DNA of 64,000 nt from Pseudomonas sp. MM223 (GTDB taxonomy: Bacteria; Pseudomonadota; Gammaproteobacteria; Pseudomonadales; Pseudomonadaceae): the NCBI GenBank assembly GCA_947090765.1, contig OX352322.1, positions 4,509,501-4,573,500 on the forward strand, written 5' to 3'. The notes under the pieces were generated by a model that saw only the letters and a program-made list of their open reading frames with translations, was not told the origin of the DNA and searched no databases. Positions within the stretch are counted from its first letter, which is position 1. Every line of letters begins with the position of its first letter. A program made the position numbers and the translations under genes. Below, in pieces: positions 41,396 to 51,453 of this stretch.

Positions 41396-44166
41396 AGCCG
41401 CTGACCGCGACCCTGCGCCTGCAGTTTCACAGTGACTTCACCCTCGATCACGCCGTGCCACTGGTGCCGTATTTCGCCCAGCTCGGCATCAGCCACCTGT
41501 ATGCCTCGCCCATCCTCAAGGCCCGCGCCGGCTCGCGCCACGGCTACGATGTGGTCGACCCGACCTGCGTCAACCCGGAGCTTGGCGGCGAGGCGGCACT
41601 GGAGCGGCTGGTCGCCGCCCTGCGCCAGCATGGCATGGGGCTGATCCTCGACACCGTGTCCAACCACATGGCCGTGGGCGGTGCCGACAACCCCTGGTGG
41701 CAAAGCCTGCTGGCCTGGGGCCGGCGCAGCCCGTATGCCGAATTTTTCGACATCCAGTGGCACTCCACCGACCCGCTGCTGGCCGGGCAACTGCTGTTGC
41801 CGTTCCTTGGCAGCGATTATGGCGTGGCCCTGAAGAACGGCGAAATACCGCTTGAATTCGACAAGCAGCACGGCACGCTGCATATCGCCCATTACGATCA
41901 CCGGTTCCCCATTTGCCCGGTCGACTATGGCTGGATTCTCGCCCTCAGCCCGGAGCCTGCACTCAAGACTCTGGCCGAGCACTTCACGGCATTGGCCGAA
42001 TCGACCACCCCGCTGGTCGATGCCCTTCCCCTGCACAGCGAACTGGCACGCCTGGTGCGCGAAGGTGCCGACCTGGCATCGGCGCTGGTGGCATTCGACA
42101 GCCGTGCCGAAAATGGCTTCAAGCGCCTGCACCTGCTGCTGGAGCGCCAAACCTACCGCCTGGCCAGCTGGCGCACCGCCGCCGACGACATCAACTGGCG
42201 GCGCTTCTTCGACATCAATGAACTCGGCGGCCTGCGCGTGGAGCGCGCCGTGGTGTTCGAGGCCACCCACGCCAAGCTGTTCGAACTGATCGAGCGGGGC
42301 CTGGTGGATGGCCTGCGCATCGACCATATCGACGGCCTTGCCGACCCGCGTGGCTATTGCCGCAAACTGCGCCGACGGGTCGATAGCCTGCTGGCACAGC
42401 GGCCGCTGGCTGCGGCGTTGGAACACTTCCCGGTGTACGTGGAAAAGATTCTTGGCGCTGACGAGCACCTGCACCGCGACTGGCTCACTGACGGCACCAC
42501 CGGCTACGAGTTCATGAACCAGGTGTCGCTGCTGCAGCATGATCCAGCCGGCGAAGCACCACTGACCGAGCTGTGGGCCAATGTCAGCGAGCGCCCGGAC
42601 TTCGCCGAAGAAGTGCGCCAGGCCCGTCACCTGGTGCTTACTGCCAGCCTCGCCGGTGACTGCGAATCGGTGGCCCAGGCCCTGCTGCAAGTGGCCCGCA
42701 ACGACCTGATGACCCGCGACCTGACCCTGGGTGCAATCCGCCGCGCCTTGCAGGCGCTGGTAGCGCATTACCCGGTGTACCGCACGTACTTCAACGCCTG
42801 CGGGCGCCCGGCCGAGGACGAACGGTTTTTCCAGCAGGCGCTGGCCAACGCCCGCCAAGACCTCGGCGAGGCCGACTGGCCGTTGCTGGGCCACCTTGAA
42901 CAATGGTTGGGGGGGCAAGCCTGGCGGCGCTTGCCACCCGGCCGCGCCCGCAAGCAACTGCGCCACGCCTGCGTGCGCTTCCAGCAGCTGACCGCGCCCA
43001 GCGCCGCCAAAGCCGTGGAAGACACCACCTTTTACCGCAGTGCCCGCCTGCTCTCGCGCAATGACGTGGGCTTCGAGGCCGAGTGTTTCAGCGCCCCACC
43101 CATGCACTTCCATAATGAAGCCCAGCGGCGCCTGCGCGATTTCCCCGACAACCTGCTGGCCACCGCTACCCATGATCACAAGCGCGGCGAAGATACCCGC
43201 GCACGCCTGGCCGTGCTTAGCGAACGCGGCCCATGGCTGGCCAGCCGAGTGGAGCATTGGCGTGAACTGGCTGAGCCGCTGCGCGCACAGCTGGACGACG
43301 GCCTGGCACCCAGCCCCGGCGACGAGCTGATGCTGCTGCAAACCCTGCTTGGCAGTTGGCCGCTGGGCCTCGACCTGCACGACGACAATGCCCTGCGCCA
43401 GTACGCCGAGCGTATTCGCCAGTGGCAGCAGAAGGCCCTGCGCGAGGCCAAGTTGCGCAGCAGCTGGAGCGCGCCGAACGAGGCCTACGAAAGCGCCTGT
43501 GCCCGCTACATCGATGGCCTGCTGCTGGACAACGAGACCCAGCAGTTGCGCAAATCCGTGGCAGATGCCGCGCAACTGCTCGCCTGCCCCGGTGCCCTCA
43601 ATGGCCTGGTGCAGGCCCTGCTGCGCATGACCGCGCCCGGTGTGCCCGACCTGTATCAGGGTAACGAGTACTGGGACTTCAGCCTGGTCGACCCGGACAA
43701 CCGCCGCGCTGTGGACTACGCTGTGAGGCGTCGCACCCTGGACGACGCCACGCCGGTAGCCGAGCTGCTGGCGCACTGGCGCGACGGCCGCATCAAGCAG
43801 GCCTTGATCGCCCGGGTGCTGGACTGCCGCCAGGCCCACGCCGAGCTGTTCCGCCGTGGTGCCTACCTGCCACTGACCGTGCAGGGCCGGCACGCTGACA
43901 AGGTGATCGCCTTTGCCCGGCTGGGCGACGGCGAGCGGGCCGTCATCGTCGCGCCACGCATGGCCAGTACCCTGCTCGGTGGCAGCGCTACACCGTTGAT
44001 CCCGGCACAGAACTGGGACGACACCCGGCTGGTATTGCCGTTTGCCTTGTCACCTGCCAACTCGACGGGACTTTTCCCCTGCGCGGCGGTCAGCTCTTCC
44101 AAGGAGCTGATGTTGAGCGCCGTGCTGGCGGAGTTTCCGGTCAACGTGTTGATACAACCATCTTGA
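41392..44166 (+). CDS. treY: malto-oligosyltrehalose synthase
   Basis: A 924-residue GH13_26 enzyme. The start LTATLRLQFHSDFTLDHAVP and SHLYASPILKARAGSRHGYD are TreY hallmarks; VDGLRIDHIDGLADPRGYCR holds the catalytic nucleophile, and ATATHDHKRGEDTRARL with VPDLYQGNEYWDFSLVDPDN completes the fold. It turns the reducing end of a glucan into a terminal trehalosyl unit, the substrate of TreZ. The start overlaps the malQ stop. Confidence 0.96.
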   Translation: MKPLTATLRLQFHSDFTLDHAVPLVPYFAQLGISHLYASPILKARAGSRHGYDVVDPTCVNPELGGEAALERLVAALRQHGMGLILDTVSNHMAVGGADNPWWQSLLAWGRRSPYAEFFDIQWHSTDPLLAGQLLLPFLGSDYGVALKNGEIPLEFDKQHGTLHIAHYDHRFPICPVDYGWILALSPEPALKTLAEHFTALAESTTPLVDALPLHSELARLVREGADLASALVAFDSRAENGFKRLHLLLERQTYRLASWRTAADDINWRRFFDINELGGLRVERAVVFEATHAKLFELIERGLVDGLRIDHIDGLADPRGYCRKLRRRVDSLLAQRPLAAALEHFPVYVEKILGADEHLHRDWLTDGTTGYEFMNQVSLLQHDPAGEAPLTELWANVSERPDFAEEVRQARHLVLTASLAGDCESVAQALLQVARNDLMTRDLTLGAIRRALQALVAHYPVYRTYFNACGRPAEDERFFQQALANARQDLGEADWPLLGHLEQWLGGQAWRRLPPGRARKQLRHACVRFQQLTAPSAAKAVEDTTFYRSARLLSRNDVGFEAECFSAPPMHFHNEAQRRLRDFPDNLLATATHDHKRGEDTRARLAVLSERGPWLASRVEHWRELAEPLRAQLDDGLAPSPGDELMLLQTLLGSWPLGLDLHDDNALRQYAERIRQWQQKALREAKLRSSWSAPNEAYESACARYIDGLLLDNETQQLRKSVADAAQLLACPGALNGLVQALLRMTAPGVPDLYQGNEYWDFSLVDPDNRRAVDYAVRRRTLDDATPVAELLAHWRDGRIKQALIARVLDCRQAHAELFRRGAYLPLTVQGRHADKVIAFARLGDGERAVIVAPRMASTLLGGSATPLIPAQNWDDTRLVLPFALSPANSTGLFPCAAVSSSKELMLSAVLAEFPVNVLIQPS

Positions 44167-44183
44167 GCATCAGGAGCGTCATG

Positions 44184-44465
44184 ATGAGTGTCGATGAAAA
44201 GCGTATTCGCGAATTTGCCTACCAGATCTGGGAGTCCGAAGGTAAACCCGCCGGCCAGGAAGATCGTCACTGGGACATGGCCCGCAAACTGGCCGAGGCT
44301 GAGGCCTTGGCACCTAAGGCAGCGCCGCGCAAGAAGGCACCGGCCAAGCCCAAGGTAGCGGCTGAGCCCAAAGCACCAGCAGAACCCAAGGTTGCTGCAC
44401 TGCCGGGTGTCAAACCTGCTGCGGCGAAAAAGTCCCGGGCAGTGAAAAAGCCTACTGCCGGTTAA
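44184..44465 (+). CDS. DUF2934 protein with Lys/Ala/Pro-rich tail
   Basis: A 93-residue protein. Residues 1-40 (SVDEKRIREFAYQIWESEGK, then PAGQEDRHWDMARKLAEAEA) match the DUF2934 domain. The tail is low-complexity with repeated KAPAKPK, AAEPKAPAEPK and AAKKSRAVKK units, much like histone-H1-type bacterial proteins. It lies between treY and glgX in the same direction and is conserved there in other pseudomonads as far as I recall. The ATG at 44184 has AGGAG at seven bases; the ATG at 44181 is only four bases away from it. Function unknown; the basic tail could bind DNA, or an acidic polymer. Confidence 0.8.
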   Translation: MSVDEKRIREFAYQIWESEGKPAGQEDRHWDMARKLAEAEALAPKAAPRKKAPAKPKVAAEPKAPAEPKVAALPGVKPAAAKKSRAVKKPTAG

Positions 44466-44473
44466 GCCTGTAT

Positions 44474-44570
44474 CGGCCCTATCGCCGGCAAGCCAGCTCC
44501 CACAAGTGCACCGCAGATTTCAAACCTTGTGGAGATCCTGTGGGAGCTGGCTTGCCGGCGATAGGGCCAG
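44474..44570. repeat. REP doublet (ATCGCCGGCAAGCC type)
   Basis: Inverted copies of CGGCCCTATCGCCGGCAAGC and complement with a loop of about 31 bases, between the DUF2934 gene and glgX. It may reduce read-through into glgX. Confidence 0.88.
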
Positions 44571-44618
44571 TGCAGGACTACACAACTCCCCTGCCACCAA
44601 GGCCACCTGAGGATCGCC

Positions 44619-46772
44619 ATGAGCCCCCGCACCCCAAAGAAAACCCGCTCGGTTGCACCCTCGCGCATCCGCGAAGGCATGCCCTTCCCCCTCGGCGCCA
44701 CCTGGGATGGCCTTGGGGTCAACTTCGCCCTGTTCTCGGCCAACGCCACCAAGGTCGAGCTGTGCCTGTTCGACTCCACCGGCGAGCAGGAAATCGAGCG
44801 CATCGAGCTGCCCGAATACACCGACGAGATCTACCACGGCTACCTGCCCGACGCGCACCCCGGCCTGGTCTATGGCTACCGGGTGTACGGCCCCTACGAG
44901 CCGGAGAACGGCCACCGTTTCAACCCCAACAAGCTGCTGATCGACCCCTACGCCAAACAGTTGGTCGGCAGCCTGAAATGGTCCGAAGCCCTGTTCGGCT
45001 ACACCATTGGCCACCCCGACGGCGACCTGTCGTTCGACGAACGCGACAGCGCGCCCTTCGTGCCCAAATGCAAGGTGATCGACCCGGCCTTCACCTGGGG
45101 CCGCGACCAGCGCGTGCTGATCCCCTGGGAGCGCACGATCATCTACGAGGCGCATACCCGCGGCATCAGCATGCGCCACCCGGCAGTACCGGAAGCGCTG
45201 CGTGGCACCTTTGCCGGCCTTGCCAATGACGAGCTGCTCAAGCACATAAAGGAGCTGGGCGTTTCCAGCATCGAACTGCTGCCCATCCACGCCTTCGTCA
45301 ACGACCAGCACCTGCTGGACAAGGGCCTGAACAACTACTGGGGCTATAACAGCATCGCCTTCTTCGCCCCCCACCCGCGCTACCTGGCCAGCGGCAAGAT
45401 CGCCGAGTTCAAGGAAATGGTCGCGCACCTGCACGACGCCGGGCTGGAGGTGATCCTCGACGTGGTCTACAACCACACCGCCGAAGGTAACGAACGTGGC
45501 CCAACCCTGTCGATGCGCGGCATCGACAACGCCTCGTACTACCGGCTGATGCCAGACGACAAACGCTACTACATCAACGATTCCGGCACCGGCAACACCC
45601 TGGACCTGAGCCACCCCTGCGTGTTGCAACTGGTCACCGACTCGCTGCGCTACTGGGCCGGCGAAATGCACGTAGATGGCTTTCGCTTCGACCTGGCGAC
45701 CATCCTGGGCCGCTACCACGATGGCTACAGCGAGCGCCACGGCTTCCTGGTCGCCTGCCGCCAAGACCCGATGCTGAGCCAGGTCAAGCTGATTGCCGAG
45801 CCGTGGGACTGCGGCCCCGGCGGCTACCAGGTGGGTAACTTCGCCCCGGGCTGGGCGGAATGGAACGACCGCTTCCGCGACACCGCACGCGCCTTCTGGA
45901 AAGGCGACGAAGGCCAGCTGGCCGACTTCGCCGCACGCTTGACCGCATCGGGCGACATGTTCAACAACCGCGGGCGCCGGCCGTATTCGTCGGTCAACTT
46001 CATCACTGCCCACGATGGTTTCACCCTGCGCGACCTGGTGTCGTACAACCACAAGCACAATGAAGACAACGACGAAAACAACCAGGACGGCACCGACAAC
46101 AACCTGTCGTGGAATTGCGGTGCCGAGGGGCCGACCGACGACCCGGACATCAATGCGCTGCGCATGCGCCAGATGCGCAACTATTTTGCCACCCTGTTGC
46201 TGGCCCAGGGCACGCCGATGATTGTCGCCGGCGACGAGTTCAGCCGCACCCAGCATGGCAACAACAACGCCTACTGCCAGGACAGCGAAATCGGCTGGGT
46301 GAACTGGGACCTGGACAAGGACGGCGAAGAACTGCTGGCCTTCGTCAAGCGCCTGACCCGCCTGCGCCTGGCCTACCCGGTACTGCGCCGCTCGCGCTTC
46401 CTGGTGGGTGACTACAATGAGGCAATCGGGGTCAAGGACGTGACCTGGCTGGCACCGGATGGCAGCGAAATGAGCGTGGCGCAATGGGAAGACCCGCACG
46501 GGCGCTGCCTGGGCATGTTGATCGACGGCCGCGCGCAGGTCAGCGGTATCGCCCGGCCGGGCTCCGAGGCCACGGTGCTGCTGATCGTCAATGCTCACCA
46601 TGACGTGGTGCCATTCAAGTTGCCGACGGTGCCTGAGGGCGATTACTGGAGCTGCCTGGTCGATACCGACCGGCCGGAGTTACGCAAGGGGCAGCACCTG
46701 CAGTTCGACAGCACGTTCGAGGTCAAGGGGCGATCGATGCTGCTGATGGTGTTGCAGCACGAAGAAGAGTGA
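44619..46772 (+). CDS. glgX: glycogen debranching enzyme
   Basis: A 717-residue GH13_11 isoamylase-type enzyme. A CBM48 domain opens the protein (FPLGATWDGLGVNFALFSAN). The catalytic segments are DVVYNHTAEGNERGP, VDGFRFDLATILGR (nucleophile Asp), LIAEPWDCGPGGYQVG (acid/base Glu) and NFITAHDGFTLRDLV (third Asp). It removes alpha-1,6 branches and supplies linear chains to TreY/MalQ. No signal peptide; cytoplasmic. It is the last gene of the rightward glucan run. Confidence 0.96.
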   Translation: MSPRTPKKTRSVAPSRIREGMPFPLGATWDGLGVNFALFSANATKVELCLFDSTGEQEIERIELPEYTDEIYHGYLPDAHPGLVYGYRVYGPYEPENGHRFNPNKLLIDPYAKQLVGSLKWSEALFGYTIGHPDGDLSFDERDSAPFVPKCKVIDPAFTWGRDQRVLIPWERTIIYEAHTRGISMRHPAVPEALRGTFAGLANDELLKHIKELGVSSIELLPIHAFVNDQHLLDKGLNNYWGYNSIAFFAPHPRYLASGKIAEFKEMVAHLHDAGLEVILDVVYNHTAEGNERGPTLSMRGIDNASYYRLMPDDKRYYINDSGTGNTLDLSHPCVLQLVTDSLRYWAGEMHVDGFRFDLATILGRYHDGYSERHGFLVACRQDPMLSQVKLIAEPWDCGPGGYQVGNFAPGWAEWNDRFRDTARAFWKGDEGQLADFAARLTASGDMFNNRGRRPYSSVNFITAHDGFTLRDLVSYNHKHNEDNDENNQDGTDNNLSWNCGAEGPTDDPDINALRMRQMRNYFATLLLAQGTPMIVAGDEFSRTQHGNNNAYCQDSEIGWVNWDLDKDGEELLAFVKRLTRLRLAYPVLRRSRFLVGDYNEAIGVKDVTWLAPDGSEMSVAQWEDPHGRCLGMLIDGRAQVSGIARPGSEATVLLIVNAHHDVVPFKLPTVPEGDYWSCLVDTDRPELRKGQHLQFDSTFEVKGRSMLLMVLQHEEE

Positions 46773-46817
46773 ACCTGAGGTAGCCGGGTTTGTCCGACTG
46801 TGTATTGGTTACCTGTA

Positions 46818-46912
46818 GGGCCCTATCGCCGGCAAGCCAGCTCCCACAGGTACGGTGCAGGCCATCAGCCGGTGACGATCCTGTGGGAGCTGGCTTGCCG
46901 GCGATAAGGCCG
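46818..46912. repeat. REP doublet (ATCGCCGGCAAGCC type)
   Basis: Inverted copies of CCCTATCGCCGGCAAGCCAG and its near-complement, about 30 bases apart, between glgX and the EEP gene. Confidence 0.87.
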
Positions 46913-46952
46913 GTAGATGCAACACACCTGCACCTTCGATCGAGGAGGAATT

Positions 46953-47747
46953 GTGAACCCCGAAGCCGGCAGTAAAGGTTTCGCCAACGTCAACCAGGCC
47001 TCGGCCGTGAAGCGGCTGCGGGTTCTGACGGTGAACACCCACAAGGGCTTTACCGCCTTCAACCGGCGGTTCATCCTGCCGGAACTGCGCGAGGCGGTGC
47101 GCAGCACCCAAGCCGACATCGTCTTCCTCCAGGAGGTGCTCGGCAGCCACGACCGCCACGCTTCGCGCTACCCCGGCTGGCCGCAAACCTCGCAGTACGA
47201 ATTCCTCGCCGACAGCATGTGGAGCGACTTTGCCTACGGCCGCAACGCGGTCTACCCCGATGGCCACCACGGCAATGCGCTGCTGTCCAAGTACCCGATC
47301 ATCGAACACCGCAACCTCGACGTGTCGATCACCGGGCCCGAACGCCGCGGCCTGTTGCACTGCATCCTCGACGTACCCGGCCAGCACCAGGTGCACGCCA
47401 TCTGTGTGCACCTGTCGTTACTGGAAAGCCACCGGCAGCAACAGCTGCAACTGCTACGCAAACTGCTTGAATCGTTGCCCGCCGACGCCCCGGTGATCAT
47501 TGCCGGCGACTTCAACGACTGGAAAAGCCGCGGCAACCGCACCCTGGGCCTGCAGCCCGACCTGCACGAAGCGTTCGAACGCCACCACGGCCATCTCGCC
47601 CGCACCTACCCTGCCCGCCTGCCACTGTTGCGCCTGGACCGCATCTACCTGCGCAACGCCGAAAGCCATGGGCCGCGGATTCTGGGGCACAAACCTTGGT
47701 CGCACCTGTCAGACCACTTGCCGTTGGCGGTGGAGGTCAGGCTCTAG
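46953..47747 (+). CDS. endonuclease/exonuclease/phosphatase (EEP) family protein
   Basis: A 264-residue EEP-fold protein. Family motifs: RVLTVNTHKGFTAFNRR (strand 1), DIVFLQEVLGSHDRH (metal-binding Glu), IIAGDFNDWKSRGNR (catalytic Asp and Asn) and HLSDHLPLAVEVRL (general base His). Related enzymes cleave phosphodiesters or phosphates of nucleic acids, lipids or sugar polymers. A homolog is found near the glucan cluster in P. aeruginosa, as I recall, so it may belong to the stress island. The GTG at 46953 is chosen because GAGGAGGAA lies just upstream. Confidence 0.85.
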   Translation: MNPEAGSKGFANVNQASAVKRLRVLTVNTHKGFTAFNRRFILPELREAVRSTQADIVFLQEVLGSHDRHASRYPGWPQTSQYEFLADSMWSDFAYGRNAVYPDGHHGNALLSKYPIIEHRNLDVSITGPERRGLLHCILDVPGQHQVHAICVHLSLLESHRQQQLQLLRKLLESLPADAPVIIAGDFNDWKSRGNRTLGLQPDLHEAFERHHGHLARTYPARLPLLRLDRIYLRNAESHGPRILGHKPWSHLSDHLPLAVEVRL

Positions 47748-48065
47748 CAATCATTCTTCATAGCCACGAAGCGGGAAATAGCGAACCCCGCTATACCCTG
47801 GTTGTTTACCTGGGAAATCAAGTGCTTGAGGGAAACCACATAACCTGAACAGTTCTTTCACGCTTTCTTGACGCAAGCGGCGTCGTCTCCTTAGCTGAAC
47901 ATTATCAAGCAGTAAAGATCTCGCGCCGGGCGTCTAGCTCGCACGTTTGTGCGCGCTGGCGAAACCTGGCGTGCTGGTTTGGGTCGCCCACTGTTTTTGC
48001 CGTACAGCTCGTGACAACAGGCCAGGTCCTCGGGCTGTACCCCACAAAAACAAAGGAGATCCGCC
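47748..48065. other. 318-base non-coding gap before the autotransporter gene
   Basis: No coding signal on either strand. It is more A/T-rich than its surroundings, with TTGACG (near 47869) as a possible -35. I see no REP, tRNA or clear operator. It probably holds the promoter and leader of the autotransporter gene. Confidence 0.45.
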
Positions 48066-49141
48066 ATGAAAAGCACCTCGAACCCCTTGCGCTTCGACAG
48101 TATTTTCTACGCGGTTTCCACGTCGCTGCTTCTGGCAACCCCGGTGGAAACGTTCGCGTACGAATTGCAGGATGACCCAACCTCTTCCGGTTTCCTGCAG
48201 CAACCGGCGGTGCCACAGCTGTCGCTGGACCCGGTCAGTGCAAGCGGCTTGAGCATCGGCACCCTCAATGCATTTTCGCAAACCATGAGCACACGCCACG
48301 GGCAGGCAGCACCGGACCTGATCGCCAGCCAGTGGGCACAGTTTTTCCCGACCACCTCACGCAGTAGTACCCAACCCCCAGACCAGCTGGAAGCCCCCAG
48401 CCAGCAACTGACCATCGGCCCGGACCTGTTCGTGCGTGAAACTGCAGCGGGCAATGTGCACCGCGCAGGGATTTTTGTGGGGCATAACAACCTGCAGAGC
48501 AGCTTCAACGGCATGCGCCCACTGCTGGGCGACAAGCAGCGCAATGCGGTGAACCTGAGCGGGGAAAGCCTTGGGGTTTACTGGAGCATGACCCATGAAC
48601 AGGGCTGGCACCTGGATGCCGTGGCCATGGGCTCACGCATCGATGTGATGGGCCGGGGTGAAAACGGCCAGCGCCTTGACGAAAGCGGCCATGCGATGAC
48701 GTTCTCGGTGGAAGGCGGCTATCCGATTCGCCTGGGCGGCAACTGGGTCATCGAGCCCCAGGCACAGTTGATCAACCAGCAGTTCTTCCCCGGCAACCAG
48801 GTGCAGGAAGAAACCCTGCAAGCCTTCGACAGCCAACCAAGCTGGAGCGGCCGGGTTGGTGCGAAATTGTCCGGGCGCTATGAAGTGCGCGGCATGCCCA
48901 TCGAACCCTATGTGCGGACCAACGTGTGGTACGACTTCAGCAATCCAGACGAGGTGAAGCTGGACCAGGTCGACAAGATCTCCGCTCGCGCTATTCGACC
49001 ACGGTGGAACTGGGGTTGGGGCTGGTGGCGCGGGTGACGCCTTCGGTGGCGCTGTTTGTGAGTGCCGATTACAGCAGTGATGTGGATGACAATGATTTGA
49101 ATGGGTTGATTGGCAGCCTTGGCGTGCGCATGCGGTGGTAG
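48066..49141 (+). pseudogene. autotransporter beta-barrel protein lacking a passenger, with a one-base deletion near the 3' end
   Basis: A signal-type N-terminus (FDSIFYAVSTSLLLATPVETFA) is followed by a short linker and an autotransporter barrel domain from about residue 110 (VHRAGIFVGHNNLQSSFNG; GWHLDAVAMGSRIDVMGRGE; GGNWVIEPQAQLINQQFF). The frame breaks near 48980-48984 (KISARAIRP... then stop at 49037). In the next frame the expected C-terminus continues, RYSTTVELGLGLVARVTPSV ending in GVRMRW, the terminal aromatic needed for outer-membrane insertion. One added base would give about 358 residues. No large passenger is encoded. As read, the last barrel strands are lost, so the protein would probably not insert. 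AAAGGAGATCCGCC is a strong ribosome site. Confidence 0.82.
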
Positions 49142-49147
49142 GCAGGC

Positions 49148-49229
49148 CCGGCCCTTTCGCAGCACAAGGCTGCTCCTACAAGGGAATGCGCTTACCTGTA
49201 GGAGCAGCCTTGTGCTGCGAAGAGGCCGG
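49148..49229. repeat. REP doublet (GTAGGAGCAGCC type)
   Basis: Inverted arms CCGGCCCTTTCGCAGCACAA... and complement with a short loop, between the convergent autotransporter and glgB genes. A probable two-way terminator. Confidence 0.85.
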
Positions 49230-49242
49230 TACAGCTAGCACA

Positions 49243-51453
49243 TCAGGCCGGTTTCATTATCAGAACCCCAAGCGGCGGCAAGTTGAGGGCCAGCGACAAT
49301 GGCTGCCCATGGCTGCTCACCGCCTCACTGGCCACCGCGCCCAGGTTACCCACGTTGGACCCTGCATACAGCTCGGCATCGCTGTTCAGCAGCTCTTGCC
49401 AGCGCTCACCAAACGGCACGCCAATCCGATACCCCTCGCGCGGCACCGGGGTGAAGTTGGCCACCACCAGCACCGGCTCGCCACTGCTGCTCCAACGCAG
49501 CCAGGCGTACACGCTGTTTTGCGCGTCGTCACCGATCAACCACTGGAAGCCCTGCGGCTGGCAGTCCTGCTCGTGCAGCGCCGGCACTTCGCGGTACAGC
49601 CGATTGAGGTCGCCCACCAGGCGCTGCACGCCTTGGTGCTCGGGGTACTGCAACAAGTACCAGTCCAGTTCGCTGTCATGGTTCCACTCACGCCACTGGC
49701 CGAACTCGCAGCCCATGAACAGCAACTTCTTGCCCGGGTGCGCCCACATGAAGGTGAGGTAGGCACGCAGGTTGGCGAACTTCTGCCAGCGGTCGCCGGG
49801 CATCTTGTCGATCAGCGAATGCTTGCCATGCACCACTTCGTCGTGGGAGATGGGCAGGATGAAGTGCTCGGAGTAGGCGTAGATCAGCCCGAAGCTCATC
49901 TCGTTGTGGTGGTGGGCGCGGTGCACCGGGTCGTTCTGGATGTAATGCAGGGTGTCGTGCATCCAGCCCATGTTCCACTTGTAGGCAAAGCCCAGGCCGC
50001 CCTGCTGGGTCGGCTGGCTGACGCCAGGCCAGGCGGTGGATTCCTCGGCGATGATCAATGCACCCGGGGCCTCGTGGGCCGCCACACCGTTGAGGTGGCG
50101 GATGAAGTCGATGGCCTCCAGGTTCTCGCGCCCGCCATGGCGGTTGGGCACCCATTCGCCAGCCTTGCGCGAATAGTCGCGGTACAGCATCGAGGCCACT
50201 GCATCGACCCGCAGGCCATCGATGTGGAAGTGCTTCAACCAGTGCAGCGCCGAAGCCATCATGAAGCCCCGCACCTCGTTGCGGCCAAGGTTGTAGATCA
50301 GCGTGTTCCAGTCCTGGTGGTAGCCCTCCAGGGGGTTGTCGTATTCGTACAGGGCGGTGCCGTCGAAACGCGCCAGGCCGTGCTCATCAGTGGGGAAATG
50401 CGCCGGCACCCAGTCCAGCAGCACGCCAATGCCGCCTTGGTGGCAGGCATCGATGAACGCGGCAAAGTCCTCGGCACTGCCATAGCGCGAGGTAGGCGCA
50501 AACATGGACAGTGGCTGATAGCCCCAGGAGCCGCCGAACGGGTGCTCCATGATCGGCAGCAATTCGATATGGGTAAAGCCCAGTTCCTGCACATACGGCA
50601 CCAGCCGCTCGGCCAGTTCGCGCCAGTTGTAGTAGCGCCCGACTTCGCCCGCCTCGTCCAGCTCGCAGCGCCATGACCCTGGGTGCAGCTCATAGATAGA
50701 CAGGGGCGCGTTGTAGGCATGGCGCTGCGCGCGTTGTGCCATCCAGTCGTGGTCTTGCCACGCGTGGCTGAGTTCACCGGCTACCCTGGACGCGGTGCTC
50801 GGCGGCAGTTCGGTAGCACGGGCCAGCGGGTCTGCTTTCAGTGGCAGTATCCCATCCTTGCCCAACACCTCGAACTTGTAGGTTTCGCCCACGCCCAGGC
50901 GCGGCACGAACAGCTCCCACACCCCGGCGCTGTGGCGCAGGCGCATGGGGTGGCGGCGGCCGTCCCAGTTGTTGAAATCACCCACCACCGACACCCGCCG
51001 GGCATTCGGTGCCCACACCGAGAAACACACACCGTCGATGCCGTCGACCTGGATCGGTTGGGCCCCGAAGCGCCCGGACAAGTCGCGGTGGTTGCCTTCG
51101 GCGAACAGGTGCAAGTCCATGTCACCCAGTTGCGGGCCAAAGCTGTAGGGGTCCTCGGTGACTTGCTCGCCACCGGCCCAGCCAATGTGCAGTTGATAGG
51201 CCTGTGCATCATCGAGGTGCGCTGTGAACAGGCCCGGCACTGCGCCTTGCACCATTTCGGCCAGGACGCGCCCATCATGGCGCGCCAGCACCCGTGCACT
51301 CAGCGCATTGGGCAGGAAGGCGCGGATAAACACCCCGCCCTTGCCATCGCCGTGGGGGCCTAGCACTGCGAAGGGATCGGCGTGTTCGGCGCGGGCCAGG
51401 GCATCCAGGTCCCGTTGCCGAAGGCCGCCGTTTTCACGCGTGGTTGCATTCAT
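49243..51453 (-). CDS. glgB: 1,4-alpha-glucan branching enzyme
   Basis: A 736-residue GH13_9 enzyme with two N-terminal beta-domains ([40 protein letters not shown], a CBM48) and a catalytic barrel. The catalytic set is Asp417 ([13 protein letters not shown]), Glu470 or 471 ([12 protein letters not shown]) and Asp538 ([10 protein letters not shown]). It introduces alpha-1,6 branches into the glucan made by GlgE/GlgA. Its ATG follows the treS stop with no gap, so the two are translated together. Length is usual. Confidence 0.97.
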   Translation of the reverse strand: MNATTRENGGLRQRDLDALARAEHADPFAVLGPHGDGKGGVFIRAFLPNALSARVLARHDGRVLAEMVQGAVPGLFTAHLDDAQAYQLHIGWAGGEQVTEDPYSFGPQLGDMDLHLFAEGNHRDLSGRFGAQPIQVDGIDGVCFSVWAPNARRVSVVGDFNNWDGRRHPMRLRHSAGVWELFVPRLGVGETYKFEVLGKDGILPLKADPLARATELPPSTASRVAGELSHAWQDHDWMAQRAQRHAYNAPLSIYELHPGSWRCELDEAGEVGRYYNWRELAERLVPYVQELGFTHIELLPIMEHPFGGSWGYQPLSMFAPTSRYGSAEDFAAFIDACHQGGIGVLLDWVPAHFPTDEHGLARFDGTALYEYDNPLEGYHQDWNTLIYNLGRNEVRGFMMASALHWLKHFHIDGLRVDAVASMLYRDYSRKAGEWVPNRHGGRENLEAIDFIRHLNGVAAHEAPGALIIAEESTAWPGVSQPTQQGGLGFAYKWNMGWMHDTLHYIQNDPVHRAHHHNEMSFGLIYAYSEHFILPISHDEVVHGKHSLIDKMPGDRWQKFANLRAYLTFMWAHPGKKLLFMGCEFGQWREWNHDSELDWYLLQYPEHQGVQRLVGDLNRLYREVPALHEQDCQPQGFQWLIGDDAQNSVYAWLRWSSSGEPVLVVANFTPVPREGYRIGVPFGERWQELLNSDAELYAGSNVGNLGAVASEAVSSHGQPLSLALNLPPLGVLIMKPA

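Noticed and set aside
41176..43893. A 905-codon minus-strand open frame
   Set aside because: Antisense shadow of treY, which has a full set of catalytic motifs.
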